Of a stretch of DNA of 64,000 bases, positions 45,074 to 53,082 are shown in pieces. The stretch comes from Microcoleus sp. CAWBG506 (GTDB lineage Bacteria; Cyanobacteriota; Cyanobacteriia; Cyanobacteriales; Microcoleaceae). The stretch spans positions 20,808-84,807 of the forward strand of contig JAHREW010000019.1 of the NCBI GenBank assembly GCA_020883125.1. The letters are read 5' to 3'. Position numbers and translations under genes: made by a program. Within the stretch, counting starts at the first letter, position 1. The number at the start of each line of letters is the position of its first letter. Below the pieces are notes generated by a model that was not told the DNA's origin, made no database searches, and saw only the letters and a list, made by a program, of their open reading frames with translations.

Positions 45074-46513
45074 TTACTCTTCTGATTCCAATGGCATTTC
45101 AAAAAAACTCGAACTCAGCTCGACATCAGTCAAATCCGTTTCGCTCAAATGAGCATCAGTTAAAAATACTACCTTAAAATTTGCCCCTTTCAGGTTTGCC
45201 CCTTTTAGATTAGCACCTTTGAGATTAACTCGAAATAAATGAGCATCGCTCAAATCTACCTCAGTTAAATCGGCTCCTTCTAAATTTACCCTCACTAAAT
45301 CTGCTTTTCTCAGGTCGGCTTCGTTCAACTTAGCGCCACTGAGATCGGCTTTTGTCAAGTCTACACCTCTCAAGTCGGCTCCGCTTAAATTAGCGAACAA
45401 CAAAGTCGCCCCGGTTAAATCTGTCTCCCTCAAATCGGCATCGCTCAAATTAGCACCGCTGAGGTCAGCCCTAGTTAAGTCTACACCTCGGAGGTCTGCT
45501 GACCTCAAGTTTACTTCGTGCAAAATTGCGCCGCTTAAATCGGCTCCTCTCAAATCTGTTCCCTCCAAGTTTGCACCTTTGAGGTAAGCTTTTTTCAGGC
45601 TAGCTCTGCTGAGGTCTACATTTTTGAGGTTGACTAAACTTAAGTTAGTTCCGCTCAAATTAGCTCCGCTTAAATCCAATCCGTTCAAGTCTGCTCCCGT
45701 CAAATTTAAACCTTGTAGCGATACATTGGGAGCAATTAAATAAGCGCCGGCAATCCTGGGGTCAATACCTTCTGAAAACAATGTTTTGTTGCTATAAACA
45801 GCTTTTTCCAAAATCGCGCCATTCAAATTAGCTTCTCTCAAGTCTGCTCCGCTGAGGTTTGCTCCTGTTAAGTTGGCTCGCTCCAGTTTGGCTCCAAATA
45901 ATATAGCTTGGCACAGGTTTGTCCGGCGCAAATCCGAGCCTTTTAAATCAACTCCAGTTAAATCTACCATCGACAGATTTAAGCCTGGGAGTGAAGCATT
46001 GGGAGCTAGTAAAAATGCTCCCATTGCACTGGGGTCAATATCGTAGGGAAAAACCGTCCGATTGTTGTAGACAGCTTTGTCTAAAATTGTGTCGATCAAC
46101 TGGGCACCGCGCAAATCTGCCCCACTGAGGTTGGCTCTGGTGAAGTTGGCTTCTTGGAGATTCGCTCCAACTAAATTGGCTTTAATTAAACTTGCTTGTT
46201 GGAGGTTTGCTCCCAAAAGTTCAGCTCCTACCAGAGTAGCTTCTCTAAGCACTGCACCAGTCAAGTCAGCTTTGGTGAGGTTGGCTAAATTAAGAAATGA
46301 TTCTGCTAAATCGGCCCCCCTGAGATTGGCAAGGGTGAGGTCGGCTTCTATCAGGTCTGCATACCTCAGAATAGCATCGCTGAGGTTGGTTTCTCTGAGG
46401 TCAGTTCCTCTGAGGTTTGCTCCTTTGAGTTCTGCACCGCTGAGGTTGATGCCTTTGAGGGCCTGTCCTCTGAGGTCGAGCCGATTGAGAAAGTCACCAA
46501 CGTTCATTTCCAT
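45074..46513 (-). CDS. Pentapeptide-repeat protein
   Basis: 479 residues, nearly all A(D/N)LxX pentapeptides forming right-handed beta-helices. Two blocks of about 35 residues with no pentapeptides (around 150-180 and 245-275: VYNNRTVFPYDIDPSAMGAFLLAPN and its near copy) interrupt them. No signal or kinase domain. Function is not predictable from the repeat; the family is very large in cyanobacteria. Confidence 0.92.
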   Translation of the reverse strand: MEMNVGDFLNRLDLRGQALKGINLSGAELKGANLRGTDLRETNLSDAILRYADLIEADLTLANLRGADLAESFLNLANLTKADLTGAVLREATLVGAELLGANLQQASLIKANLVGANLQEANFTRANLSGADLRGAQLIDTILDKAVYNNRTVFPYDIDPSAMGAFLLAPNASLPGLNLSMVDLTGVDLKGSDLRRTNLCQAILFGAKLERANLTGANLSGADLREANLNGAILEKAVYSNKTLFSEGIDPRIAGAYLIAPNVSLQGLNLTGADLNGLDLSGANLSGTNLSLVNLKNVDLSRASLKKAYLKGANLEGTDLRGADLSGAILHEVNLRSADLRGVDLTRADLSGANLSDADLRETDLTGATLLFANLSGADLRGVDLTKADLSGAKLNEADLRKADLVRVNLEGADLTEVDLSDAHLFRVNLKGANLKGANLKGANFKVVFLTDAHLSETDLTDVELSSSFFEMPLESEE

Positions 46514-46885
46514 TAGCGATATCTGGTGAAAATAATGGAGGGATTACCTCGAAGGGGAATATTTCACGCGAGGACTATGAAATTACTACTCGCGCATTAG
46601 CAGAGGAATTAAGGATATTTTCAAATTCATTAGAGCAACCTGAGTCAAATTTAATTATATCTGTTTACGCTCCAGATAATTCCTGTCTTCGTCACGAATA
46701 AGTACACCATCAATGTGTAATATCAATTCCTGTTGCACCGGAATTATTGTTGATGCTTAACGGTTAACCGTTAACTCTAATTTACTATTCCCATGCAACC
46801 GGAAACGATATTACAGTTATTTTTGCTGGATTTTTGCCTAGATTTTCCCTTGGGCGGGAGGGTAGTTGCCTTCTACATTCTCGGT
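46514..46885. other. Intergenic region
   Basis: 372 bp with no credible gene. Contains a dispersed repeat at 46793-46811 (ATGCAACCGGAAACGATAT) shared with 29050-29068. Nothing else recognised. Confidence 0.5.
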
Positions 46886-48673
46886 TCAGGGCACAGGGGC
46901 AAAACTGTAAATTTTTTGAGGTTTGAGCCGATCGCAAATTCCGACTAATTCTGACCAAGGGAATGTCTCGCGATCGAGCTGGACTTGCAGGATTTTGAGC
47001 GGATCGGAACCGGAGGAAACGATGAATTCTAATGTTTGCAAATCTTCCCAGGTGCTGATTTCGCTGAGAATTTGGGCGATCGCCTTGACATAAGGGTGAC
47101 TTGGTTCTTTGTACCAGTCGGTGGTGGCGAGTCCAGCTTGGTCGAAGCCGAGGTGAAAGATTAAGGAACTGTCTCCAAACAGGGCTATCCCCACGGGGCG
47201 CGCTTCTTCTTGCAGCAATAAATCCCGATTTGCCGCCAAATGCCGCAGTTTTGCCAGGTGTTCGTACTTCCTAGCAATTCGAGATTGCAGTCCCGGAATT
47301 AAAACTTCTTCTCCTTCCTCCTTCTTCCCTCGAGGTGCCGCTAGCGTAGTCGAAGAGCCTTCTGCCTTCTTCCCTCTGCCTTCTTCCTTGGTTTCGTCCC
47401 ACTCAATTGCCACTGTGACTAGATAAGTTTGCAATAGCATATGACCTAGTTTTTCAGCTTTTGTTGCCAGATAGATAGAGTTATAATCTGTGGCTTCAAT
47501 TAATAGGGGGAGGCGATCGACTACTTCTATACCATAACCTTTCAAACCTGCTATTTTGCGAGGATTATTAGTAATTAACCGGATTTTTTGGACTCCCAAA
47601 TCATTGAGCATTTGTGCTCCCACACCGTAGTTCCGCAAGTCGGCGGGAAAACCCAAGCGCTCGTTGGCTTCTACGGTATCAAACCCGATATCTTGTAGCG
47701 AGTAAGCTTTGAGTTTATTCACCAGTCCAATGCCCCTACCTTCTTGGCGCAAGTAAACTACGATGCCAGAACCCGCATTTTCAATCATTTTCAGTGCGGC
47801 TTGCAGTTGCATTCGGCAGTCACAGCGCAGGGAACCCAAAGCATCGCCGGTCAGACATTCGGAATGCACCCGCACCATCACGGGTTTGTCTTTAAATTCT
47901 GCTGGATCGCCCTTGACAACGGCAACGTGTTCGGAGTTGTCTTGAGTGTCGCGGTAGGCGTAAATCATAAACTCGCCGAATTGAGTTGGCAATTTGGCGA
48001 CGGTTTCGCGGCGGACAAATCGATCGTGCTTCAGTCGGTAGCTAATTAAATCAGCAATGCTGATGATTTTCAGGTTATGGGTTTTGGCATACTCAATTAA
48101 TTCTGGCAACCTCGCCATGGAACCGTCGGGGTTTTGAATTTCGCAGATGACACCGCTGGGATAGAGGCCTGCGAGTCTAGCGAGGTCAACGGAGGCTTCG
48201 GTGTGGCCGGCGCGTTTGAGGACGCCACCATCGATCGCCCGCAGGGGGAAAATATGACCGGGACGACGCAAATCTTGAGGTTTGGTGTCGGGGTGAATGG
48301 CTACTTGGATAGTGCGGGCTCTGTCTTCGGCGGAGATGCCGGTACTAACGCCGTTGACTGCATCGATGCTGACGGTAAATGCGGTTTGGTTGTTGTCGGT
48401 ATTTTTGGTGACCATCAGGGGCAGTTCCAGGCGATCGAGTCGATCGCCTGTCAAGGCTAGACAAATCAAACCCCGTGCGTTCACTGCCATGAAATTGATA
48501 TGGTCTGGGGTGGCGAATTGGGCAGCACAAATGACATCGCCTTCGTTTTCGCGGTTTTCGTCATCGACTACTACCAGGGCGCGACCTGCTTTGAGGTCTG
48601 CGAGGGCGCTGTCGATGGAGTCAAATTGAAAGGATTGAGTTGAGGTGTGGTTATTGGGCACTGAGAAGTTCAA
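46886..48673 (-). CDS. ribBA: Bifunctional DHBP synthase / GTP cyclohydrolase II
   Basis: 595 residues. Residues 20-220 are 3,4-dihydroxy-2-butanone-4-phosphate synthase (VVVDDENRENEGD); 225-420 are GTP cyclohydrolase II with the zinc-binding Cys cluster SECLTGDALGSLRCDC and the LRQEGRGIGL motif. Both feed riboflavin synthesis. A third, cyanobacteria-type C-terminal domain (about 470-595) follows. Between them, about residues 430-460 form a Lys/Glu/Gly-rich low-complexity stretch encoded by intergenic-type repeat DNA (see separate repeat entry). The reading frame stays open. Confidence 0.93.
   Translation of the reverse strand: MNFSVPNNHTSTQSFQFDSIDSALADLKAGRALVVVDDENRENEGDVICAAQFATPDHINFMAVNARGLICLALTGDRLDRLELPLMVTKNTDNNQTAFTVSIDAVNGVSTGISAEDRARTIQVAIHPDTKPQDLRRPGHIFPLRAIDGGVLKRAGHTEASVDLARLAGLYPSGVICEIQNPDGSMARLPELIEYAKTHNLKIISIADLISYRLKHDRFVRRETVAKLPTQFGEFMIYAYRDTQDNSEHVAVVKGDPAEFKDKPVMVRVHSECLTGDALGSLRCDCRMQLQAALKMIENAGSGIVVYLRQEGRGIGLVNKLKAYSLQDIGFDTVEANERLGFPADLRNYGVGAQMLNDLGVQKIRLITNNPRKIAGLKGYGIEVVDRLPLLIEATDYNSIYLATKAEKLGHMLLQTYLVTVAIEWDETKEEGRGKKAEGSSTTLAAPRGKKEEGEEVLIPGLQSRIARKYEHLAKLRHLAANRDLLLQEEARPVGIALFGDSSLIFHLGFDQAGLATTDWYKEPSHPYVKAIAQILSEISTWEDLQTLEFIVSSGSDPLKILQVQLDRETFPWSELVGICDRLKPQKIYSFAPVP
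47300..47395 (-). repeat. Dispersed repeat inserted in frame in ribBA
   Basis: Short units of the CTTCTTCC / CTTCTGC type, the same kind as at 61310-61345, lie within the ribBA coding region and encode a Gly/Lys/Glu-rich linker between domains. Confidence 0.7.
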
Positions 48674-48716
48674 ACTATAAACAGTAATATTATGGAACCA
48701 GAATTTGACACTCCGG

Positions 48717-48730
48717 GCGCGTAAACGCGC
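48717..48730 (-). repeat. Right-end hairpin of a TnpB-type element
   Basis: GCGCGT-AA-ACGCGC palindrome next to the TnpB remnant. Similar hairpins mark right ends of IS200/IS605 elements in cyanobacteria. Confidence 0.5.
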
Positions 48731-48807
48731 AGGGATTCTTTATTTTTTATCCTCAAATCAACGCACAGCCATCTTGTCGTTAGACTGAACTACGCACCGT
48801 GCTAATT

Positions 48808-49086
48808 TCACAGCATGGTCTTTACACAGTTGTCGTAAAATCGAGAGATTGCAGACCATGCCCTTTCGGCACTAGCTTGGAAGGCCATTGAGTTGAGTTC
48901 TGATGCAAACGGGAATTCATGAGCCAGTACGGCACAGTATTTCTGCAAGTCGTATTGCCCAATCTTTTGATTATCCATCCACAGCCGAATACAGCTATTT
49001 CGGACAAATTGCGCTGTCCGAATTGCTTCATCTACCGCAGATAACTGAGCGGATTTCTTGTAGGCTTTAAACTCAAAAACTAGCAT
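48808..49086 (-). pseudogene. TnpB N-terminal fragment
   Basis: 92 residues that match only the beginning of OrfB/TnpB (MLVFEFKAYKKSAQ, AQFVRNSCIRLWMD, SAERAWSAISRFYDNC), then stop. The RuvC region is gone, while the right-end hairpin remains at 48717. An internal deletion has left both ends, about 370-400 bp in all. Confidence 0.8.
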
Positions 49087-49314
49087 GGTTTTACCTCCTA
49101 CTTTATACTAATCTATTTGATATAATATTTGATGTAGGTTTGCAAAACTTGATGAAGCCGTCCTCCAAAGACGGGGCTTTATACCCAATTTTCGGGTAAA
49201 CTTGCGATGGAAGCGTCACGATCAAATCAGGACTAAGCGAAAGATGAGTGGAAAACAGAAACCTTGTTGAATCAACAAACCTGAAACTATTGACTCGCAA
49301 AGGATGGAAATTGA

Positions 49315-49388
<74 letters not shown>

Positions 49389-49558
49389 GCATCTTTGTTA
49401 CTATAACATAGGTAGCTTATTTTGGCAATACTTTTTCAAATTTAGTGCGATCGCCCCGCAGAGAATTGCCCTATCTAGCTGTGGTGGAGAGTCTGATAGG
49501 GTGATGGGCATTAGATTTGTGGAAGTGCGATCGGGCAAACACCTGATTTGAACGCCAA

Positions 49559-49925
49559 TCAGGAAATCCGTTTTTGATCCAGAATATAAGACAACAATTT
49601 AGCAATATTTCTCGCATCATCTATGCCTCGGTGAAGAGTTACTTCTCGCGGTAAACCCACAATTTGCAAAGCTTTCGCCATGCCAAGTCATTTTTGCAAA
49701 CCTTGTTTTTCCGAAAACAATTGTTTGAGATTGACATGAGGATAAGCAATGGGAAAAGGTACTTTGTGAAAGTTGCTGTCTTGTTGGAATTGTTTGCGAT
49801 CGTAATCGCCCCAGGAACCAAACACGCCATTTGAGTAACCAGACAGCCATTTTTTCAGAAGTGCGATCGCAGCAAGTCGCTTCGAGGTCAAGCACCAGAT
49901 AGTAATTATAATGTTGTAAATTCAT
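49559..49925 (-). pseudogene. 3'-5' exonuclease (DnaQ-like) pseudogene
   Basis: The start YYLVLDLEATCCD is the Exo I motif (Asp, Glu) of DEDD exonucleases, followed in another frame by FGSWGDYDRKQF (Exo II region), then in the same frame after a TGA by ALQIVGLPREVTLHRGIDDARNIAKLL (Exo III region with HRGIDDA). At least one frameshift or deletion and one in-frame stop break it. An intact gene would be about 180 residues. Confidence 0.8.
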
Positions 49926-50171
49926 CTAAATTTAACCTTAAATAATCAATAATGAATTTCAATGAGTTGTGAAACTCTCTTCTCTTTCCAATCTTCGCGT
50001 TCTTTGCGTCTTCGCGGTTCGTTTAAAACTCTTTTTAATCACCGATCTAGTTTTTATGTTGAATAAACTAGCAAATCTAAACTTATTATAAACCAAGATG
50101 CTACCGTTTCACCATATCCGCACTTCAATTGGTTTTAGCAATTTCATGTCTTCAATCTCAACATGAAGTCA
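49926..50171. repeat. Dispersed CTTCGCG-rich repeat
   Basis: The part at 49970-50033 matches that at 25410-25475 (GTGAAACTCT ... GGTTCGTTTAAAACT). No gene is visible in the remainder. Confidence 0.7.
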
Positions 50172-51011
50172 CTACAAAATAAATCTACTATGAAATTCTG
50201 CCAATACTTTTGCTTGTTCAGAAGAGTCAAGTACAGAAAATAAGATACTTTTTACTCTTCTATAAAATTGACCACTGGGCAATAATAAATCTGCAAACAT
50301 TTGGGCAACCATTGCTGGATTGTTTCTAAAGACACCACATCCCCAAGCTCCCAAGACTAGAGCGTCGCAGCCATTATAAATAGCTAAGCTCAACAATTTT
50401 GCACCGCGTTCATACAGAACTTCGCGTATTTTTTCAGCATCCTGGGATTGTTGTCTCCAAACTTCACCAGCATTAGGAGCCGGACTTGTGATGAAATCAA
50501 CAAGATAAGGTATTTCTAATAGCATTCCATCATCTTTTCGGAAAACTGGACAATCAGGTGAGTAGATCATCCGATCTGAATACAGGAACGAATGATGAGA
50601 TCGATGAAATTCGTAGTGTTCGCGACATTTCAAGATGCTTTGGTAAAGAGCAGAACTGCGTGCTAAACTCTCTTCTTGAGCTTGTGCGCCTTTGAGAAAT
50701 CCACCACCAGGATTTTTGGCAGAAGCAAAATTAAGGACTCCAATTTTTTGAAACTGTTGTCCTCTTGCCATACGTTCTGCTCCCATCAAAGTCGTCTCAT
50801 TCCTCACTTCAAATTCAATGTTTGAGAATAGGGGAGTACCATAAAGAACGCTTTGTTTGATTCGAGAAAGAGCATCAGGTTCATAGGATTTTGTCTGTTC
50901 AAGACAGGATTCTATTTTTTGAACAAGTTCAATGCGTTGACCTTCAGGAGAGCAGTAGTAGCCTGCTTCAATAATTTTTAGTGTGTCTTGAGCGATCGCA
51001 ATCCGTCTCAT
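50172..51011 (-). CDS. Bacterial-type poly(ADP-ribose) glycohydrolase (TIGR02452 family)
   Basis: 279 residues. The PARG signature GGG-x7-QEE is complete: Gly102-104 and Gln112-Glu-Glu114 (NPGGGFLKGAQAQEESL). The macrodomain core follows (LGAWGCGVFRNNP near 220-232). The family removes ADP-ribose from proteins and is often phage- or stress-linked in bacteria. It has an ordinary start with no operon partner. The gene lies 15 kb from an ADP-ribosyltransferase gene in the same window; a link is only speculation. Confidence 0.9.
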   Translation of the reverse strand: MRRIAIAQDTLKIIEAGYYCSPEGQRIELVQKIESCLEQTKSYEPDALSRIKQSVLYGTPLFSNIEFEVRNETTLMGAERMARGQQFQKIGVLNFASAKNPGGGFLKGAQAQEESLARSSALYQSILKCREHYEFHRSHHSFLYSDRMIYSPDCPVFRKDDGMLLEIPYLVDFITSPAPNAGEVWRQQSQDAEKIREVLYERGAKLLSLAIYNGCDALVLGAWGCGVFRNNPAMVAQMFADLLLPSGQFYRRVKSILFSVLDSSEQAKVLAEFHSRFIL

Positions 51012-51068
51012 GATTTTTTCTATGATTGTTTAGCAAAACATTAACAAAAATAAGATATCTGGCTTAGT

Positions 51069-51196
51069 TATAGCAACCGCCAGGGTGGTTAAGTCGTGGG
51101 GTGGGGGCGGGTTTAGAGAATTTGTCTATACCGATGAAAGATATCGGTGAACCCGCCCCTACAAAATCTGCCCTAATCGCCTTGGCAGTTGCTATA
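51069..51196. repeat. MITE-like element at the end of the tRNA array
   Basis: 128 bp bounded by TATAGCAAC / GTTGCTATA, with a second inner inverted repeat (GGGGGCGGGTT / AACCCGCCCCTAC). No coding capacity. It abuts tRNA-Thr by 2 bp, and its inner module recurs at 56600. Confidence 0.75.
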
Positions 51197-51198
51197 CA

Positions 51199-51270
51199 AG
51201 CAGATGGCGAGATTTGAACTCGCAAGAAAGCTTTACAAGAGCCTCATGTTGCCAGTTACATCACACCTGC
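51199..51270 (-). tRNA. tRNA-Thr(UGU)
   Basis: 72 nt; acceptor GCAGGTG/CATCTGC, anticodon loop CTTGTAA (TGT), T-arm GCGAG TTCAAAT CTCGC. Last gene of the array. Confidence 0.85.
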
Positions 51271-51278
51271 ATTTTTGG

Positions 51279-51354
51279 TGGCGGGGACAGGAGTTGAACC
51301 TGCTATGAAGAGGCTTATGAGACCTCCAAGCCTACCCAGGCTACTTCACCCGCG
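51279..51354 (-). tRNA. tRNA-Met(CAU), initiator-like
   Basis: 76 nt. Anticodon loop CTCATAA (CAT). The 1:72 pair is a C:C mismatch in CGCGGGT/CCCCGCC, as the unpaired first position of initiator tRNAs. The three G:C pairs of true initiators are not all present in the anticodon stem (GAGG/CCTC). Confidence 0.65.
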
Positions 51355-51365
51355 ATGTCACCAAA

Positions 51366-51439
51366 TACTCCTGACTGGCATCGAACCAGCACTAACTAGA
51401 TCCTAAGTCTAGCGCCTCTACCAATTGGGCTACAGGAGC
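51366..51439 (-). tRNA. tRNA-Leu(UAG), short variable arm
   Basis: 74 nt; acceptor GCTCCTG/CAGGAGT, anticodon loop CTTAGGA (TAG), variable region of only 5 nt (TTAGT) instead of a long arm. Confidence 0.78.
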
Positions 51440-51473
51440 AAAATCCATCGCAATTTTGGGTTTTGATACCCAA

Positions 51474-51547
51474 TACCCCTAGTTGGATTTGCACCAACAA
51501 AACTCTTGCACTCAACAAGAGATGTCTACTAATTGCATCACAGGGGT
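51474..51547 (-). tRNA. tRNA-Leu(GAG), short variable arm
   Basis: 74 nt; acceptor ACCCCTG/TAGGGGT, anticodon loop TTGAGTG (GAG), variable region GTTTT, T-loop TGCAAAT lacks the usual TTC start. Confidence 0.65.
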
Positions 51548-51551
51548 AAAG

Positions 51552-51624
51552 TCGGGATGGTTGGATTTGAACCAACGACTCCATGCTCCCAAAGCATGGC
51601 TTCTGGCCGCTGAATTACATCCCG
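51552..51624 (-). tRNA. tRNA-Pro(UGG)
   Basis: 73 nt; acceptor CGGGATG/CATCCCG, anticodon loop TTTGGGA (TGG), T-loop TTCAAAT. Confidence 0.85.
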
Positions 51625-51628
51625 TTCA

Positions 51629-51703
51629 TGCTCCTGGCTGGATTTGAACCAGCATCATCCGATTTTTAAGACCGGCGCCTCTTTCCAGTTGGGCTACAAG
51701 AGC
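51629..51703 (-). tRNA. tRNA-Leu(UAA), short variable arm
   Basis: 75 nt; acceptor GCTCTTG/CAGGAGC, anticodon loop CTTAAAA (TAA), variable region ATGAT only. No group I intron, unlike the usual cyanobacterial tRNA-Leu(UAA). Confidence 0.75.
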
Positions 51704-51712
51704 AATTTTTGG

Positions 51713-51786
51713 TACTCCTGGTGAGATTTGAACTCACACAACACAATTTTTGAAATTGTGGCCTCTACCAATTGGGCTACAGGAGT
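51713..51786 (-). tRNA. tRNA-Leu(CAA), short variable arm
   Basis: 74 nt; acceptor ACTCCTG/CAGGAGT, anticodon loop TTCAAAA (CAA), variable region GTTGT only. Very similar to the other three Leu-anticodon genes nearby. Confidence 0.75.
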
Positions 51787-51815
51787 ATAATTGATCTGCT
51801 TTGGTAATAGCAGAA

Positions 51816-51889
51816 CTCCGAAGGCAGGGCTTGAACCTGCATTTGTCCGCTTTCAAAGAGCGGTGCCATACCGATTAGGCGACTTCCGA
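51816..51889 (-). tRNA. tRNA-Gln(UUG)
   Basis: 74 nt; acceptor TCGGAAG/CTTCGGA, anticodon loop CTTTGAA (TTG), T-arm GCAGG/CCTGC, discriminator G. Confidence 0.85.
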
Positions 51890-51940
51890 ATATAATTTAC
51901 TCAAATTACTAAATATTTAGATATTTAATATTTTTATTTC

Positions 51941-51978
51941 TGTTCACACAAGCACTCTACCAACTGAGCTATCGGGGG
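51941..51978 (-). pseudogene. tRNA 5' half
   Basis: A tRNA 5' half with D-arm GCTCAGTTGGTAGAG and the start of an anticodon arm, followed by AT-rich DNA. No T-arm or 3' acceptor strand lies before tRNA-Gln. Truncated relic. Confidence 0.7.
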
Positions 51979-51982
51979 GAAA

Positions 51983-52069
51983 CGGAGAAGGTGGGATTTG
52001 AACCCACGACGGGTGTTAAACCGCTCTTTCTTAGCAGGAAAGCGCCATAAGCCACTCGGCCACCTCTCC
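51983..52069 (-). tRNA. tRNA-Ser(GCU)
   Basis: 87 nt; acceptor GGAGAGG/CTTCTCC, anticodon loop CTGCTAA (GCT), long class II variable arm as expected for Ser. Confidence 0.9.
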
Positions 52070-52074
52070 AAGAG

Positions 52075-52149
52075 CGAGAACGGAGGGATTTGAACCCTCA
52101 AATCTTCAGTCGCGCTAACTGAGTTGTTGTCCTGTCACAACACATTCTC
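52075..52149 (-). tRNA. tRNA-like gene with aberrant anticodon loop
   Basis: 75 nt; acceptor GAGAATG/CGTTCTC, TTGT/ACAA D-stem, T-arm GAGGG TTCAAAT CCCTC. Anticodon stem TCAGT/ACTGA encloses TAGCGCG: a GCG (Arg) anticodon but A at position 33 where U is universal. Possibly non-functional. Confidence 0.55.
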
Positions 52150-52183
52150 AAGATTGCAACTATATATTAAATACAGTTACAAA

Positions 52184-52265
52184 TGGGTCGGGCTGGAATC
52201 GAACCAGCAACGCTTTAAGCTACTATTTTACAGACAGCTACCCACACCAATAGGAGGGCCGACCC
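52184..52265 (-). tRNA. tRNA-Tyr(GUA)
   Basis: 82 nt; acceptor GGGTCGG/CCGACCC, anticodon loop CTGTAAA (GTA), long variable arm, T-loop TTCGATT. Confidence 0.88.
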
Positions 52266-52278
52266 AAGATCGAAAATT

Positions 52279-52353
52279 TGGTAGGTCGCCGAGGAATTGA
52301 ACCTCGCTCCATCCGCTTAAAAGGCGGCTGCAAAGCCATTCTGCCAACGACCC
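52279..52353 (-). tRNA. tRNA-Lys(UUU)
   Basis: 75 nt including an encoded CCA; anticodon loop CTTTTAA (TTT), acceptor GGGTCGT/GCGACCT. Confidence 0.82.
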
Positions 52354-52358
52354 ACACA

Positions 52359-52433
52359 AAGTGCTGACGGGATTTTAACCCGCAATTCACTTGGGTGAAA
52401 ACCAAGCGGCTTATACAATTTGCCTACAGCACT
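52359..52433 (-). tRNA. tRNA-Glu(UUC)
   Basis: 75 nt; acceptor AGTGCTG/CAGCACT, anticodon stem CTTGG/CCAAG, loop TTTTCAC (TTC). T-loop TTAAAAT is unusual (no TTC). Confidence 0.78.
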
Positions 52434-52440
52434 AAAAAAT

Positions 52441-52515
52441 TGGCACAGGGACTGAGATTTGAACTCAGAAAATCAGTTTTGGAGACTGAGATGTTGCCAG
52501 TTACATCATCCCTGC
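52441..52515 (-). tRNA. tRNA-Trp(CCA)
   Basis: 75 nt including an encoded CCA; acceptor GCAGGGA/TCCCTGT, anticodon loop CTCCAAA (CCA), discriminator G. Confidence 0.85.
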
Positions 52516-52521
52516 ATTTGG

Positions 52522-52593
52522 TGGCAGTGGCGGGATTTTAACCCGCATTTACCAAGGTATGAACTTAGGGCTTTACCGTTAAGCTACACTGCA
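52522..52593 (-). tRNA. tRNA with CAU anticodon (Met or Ile2)
   Basis: 72 nt; anticodon loop TTCATAC (CAT). The first acceptor pair is mismatched (T:C). T-loop TTAAAAT. Met versus lysidine-modified Ile cannot be told here. Confidence 0.65.
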
Positions 52594-52650
52594 ATGTTAT
52601 CTGATTTGAAATTTCAGATTTGAGGTTGTTCCTATTAATAAATAGGAACA

Positions 52651-52726
52651 AAGGTTAGAGTGAGATTTGAACTCACGAAAATCGCTTTTGCAGAGCGACG
52701 CCTTATACCACTCGGCCATCTAACCT
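52651..52726 (-). tRNA. tRNA-Cys(GCA)
   Basis: 76 nt; acceptor AGGTTAG/CTAACCT, anticodon loop CTGCAAA (GCA), D-arm GGCCGAGTGGTATAAGGC. Confidence 0.85.
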
Positions 52727-52728
52727 GG

Positions 52729-52804
52729 GAGTCCCGACGAGGTTTGAACTCGCAATCTTCACGCCTGAGAGGGTGACGGCTTAAACCAATTTGCCTACGG
52801 GACT
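52729..52804 (-). tRNA. tRNA-Glu(CUC)-like
   Basis: 76 nt; acceptor AGTCCCG/CGGGACT. The anticodon arm needs a bulged C to close (TCACC ... GCGTGA); the loop then reads CTCTCAG with anticodon CTC. Confidence 0.6.
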
Positions 52805-52809
52805 ATCGA

Positions 52810-52882
52810 CGGGGCTGACGGGTTTCGATCCCGCTACCTTCGCTGTGACAAAGCGACGCTCTCCCAATTGAGCTACAACCCC
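52810..52882 (-). tRNA. tRNA-Asp(GUC)
   Basis: 73 nt; acceptor GGGGTTG/CAGCCCC, anticodon loop TTGTCAC (GTC), perfect anticodon stem TCGCT/AGCGA. First gene of the array. Confidence 0.88.
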
Positions 52883-53082
52883 ACAGATTTTTGTTGGGAA
52901 TTTCTGTTTGGACGGGGTGGCGGTTGATTGCGCGTACTACAACTCAAGGGAGTTATTGTTGCCGGATTCTACACCGCCAATGTCCAAATTTATGTAACAT
53001 TGTTAATTATCTATTTGGTTGTCAAGGTTCATATTGCTCTTGAGATAAAGCTTTGAGGCTCTTTCCCCTTCGCCATACATTT

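Noticed and set aside
46077..46529. 150-residue plus-strand frame across the pentapeptide gene
   Set aside because: Repeat-driven antisense frame (APLRLA units) with no RBS; the minus-strand gene explains it.
48674..48807. FMN riboswitch before ribBA
   Set aside because: The short upstream region is taken by the right end of a TnpB element; no RFN-type conserved blocks were seen.
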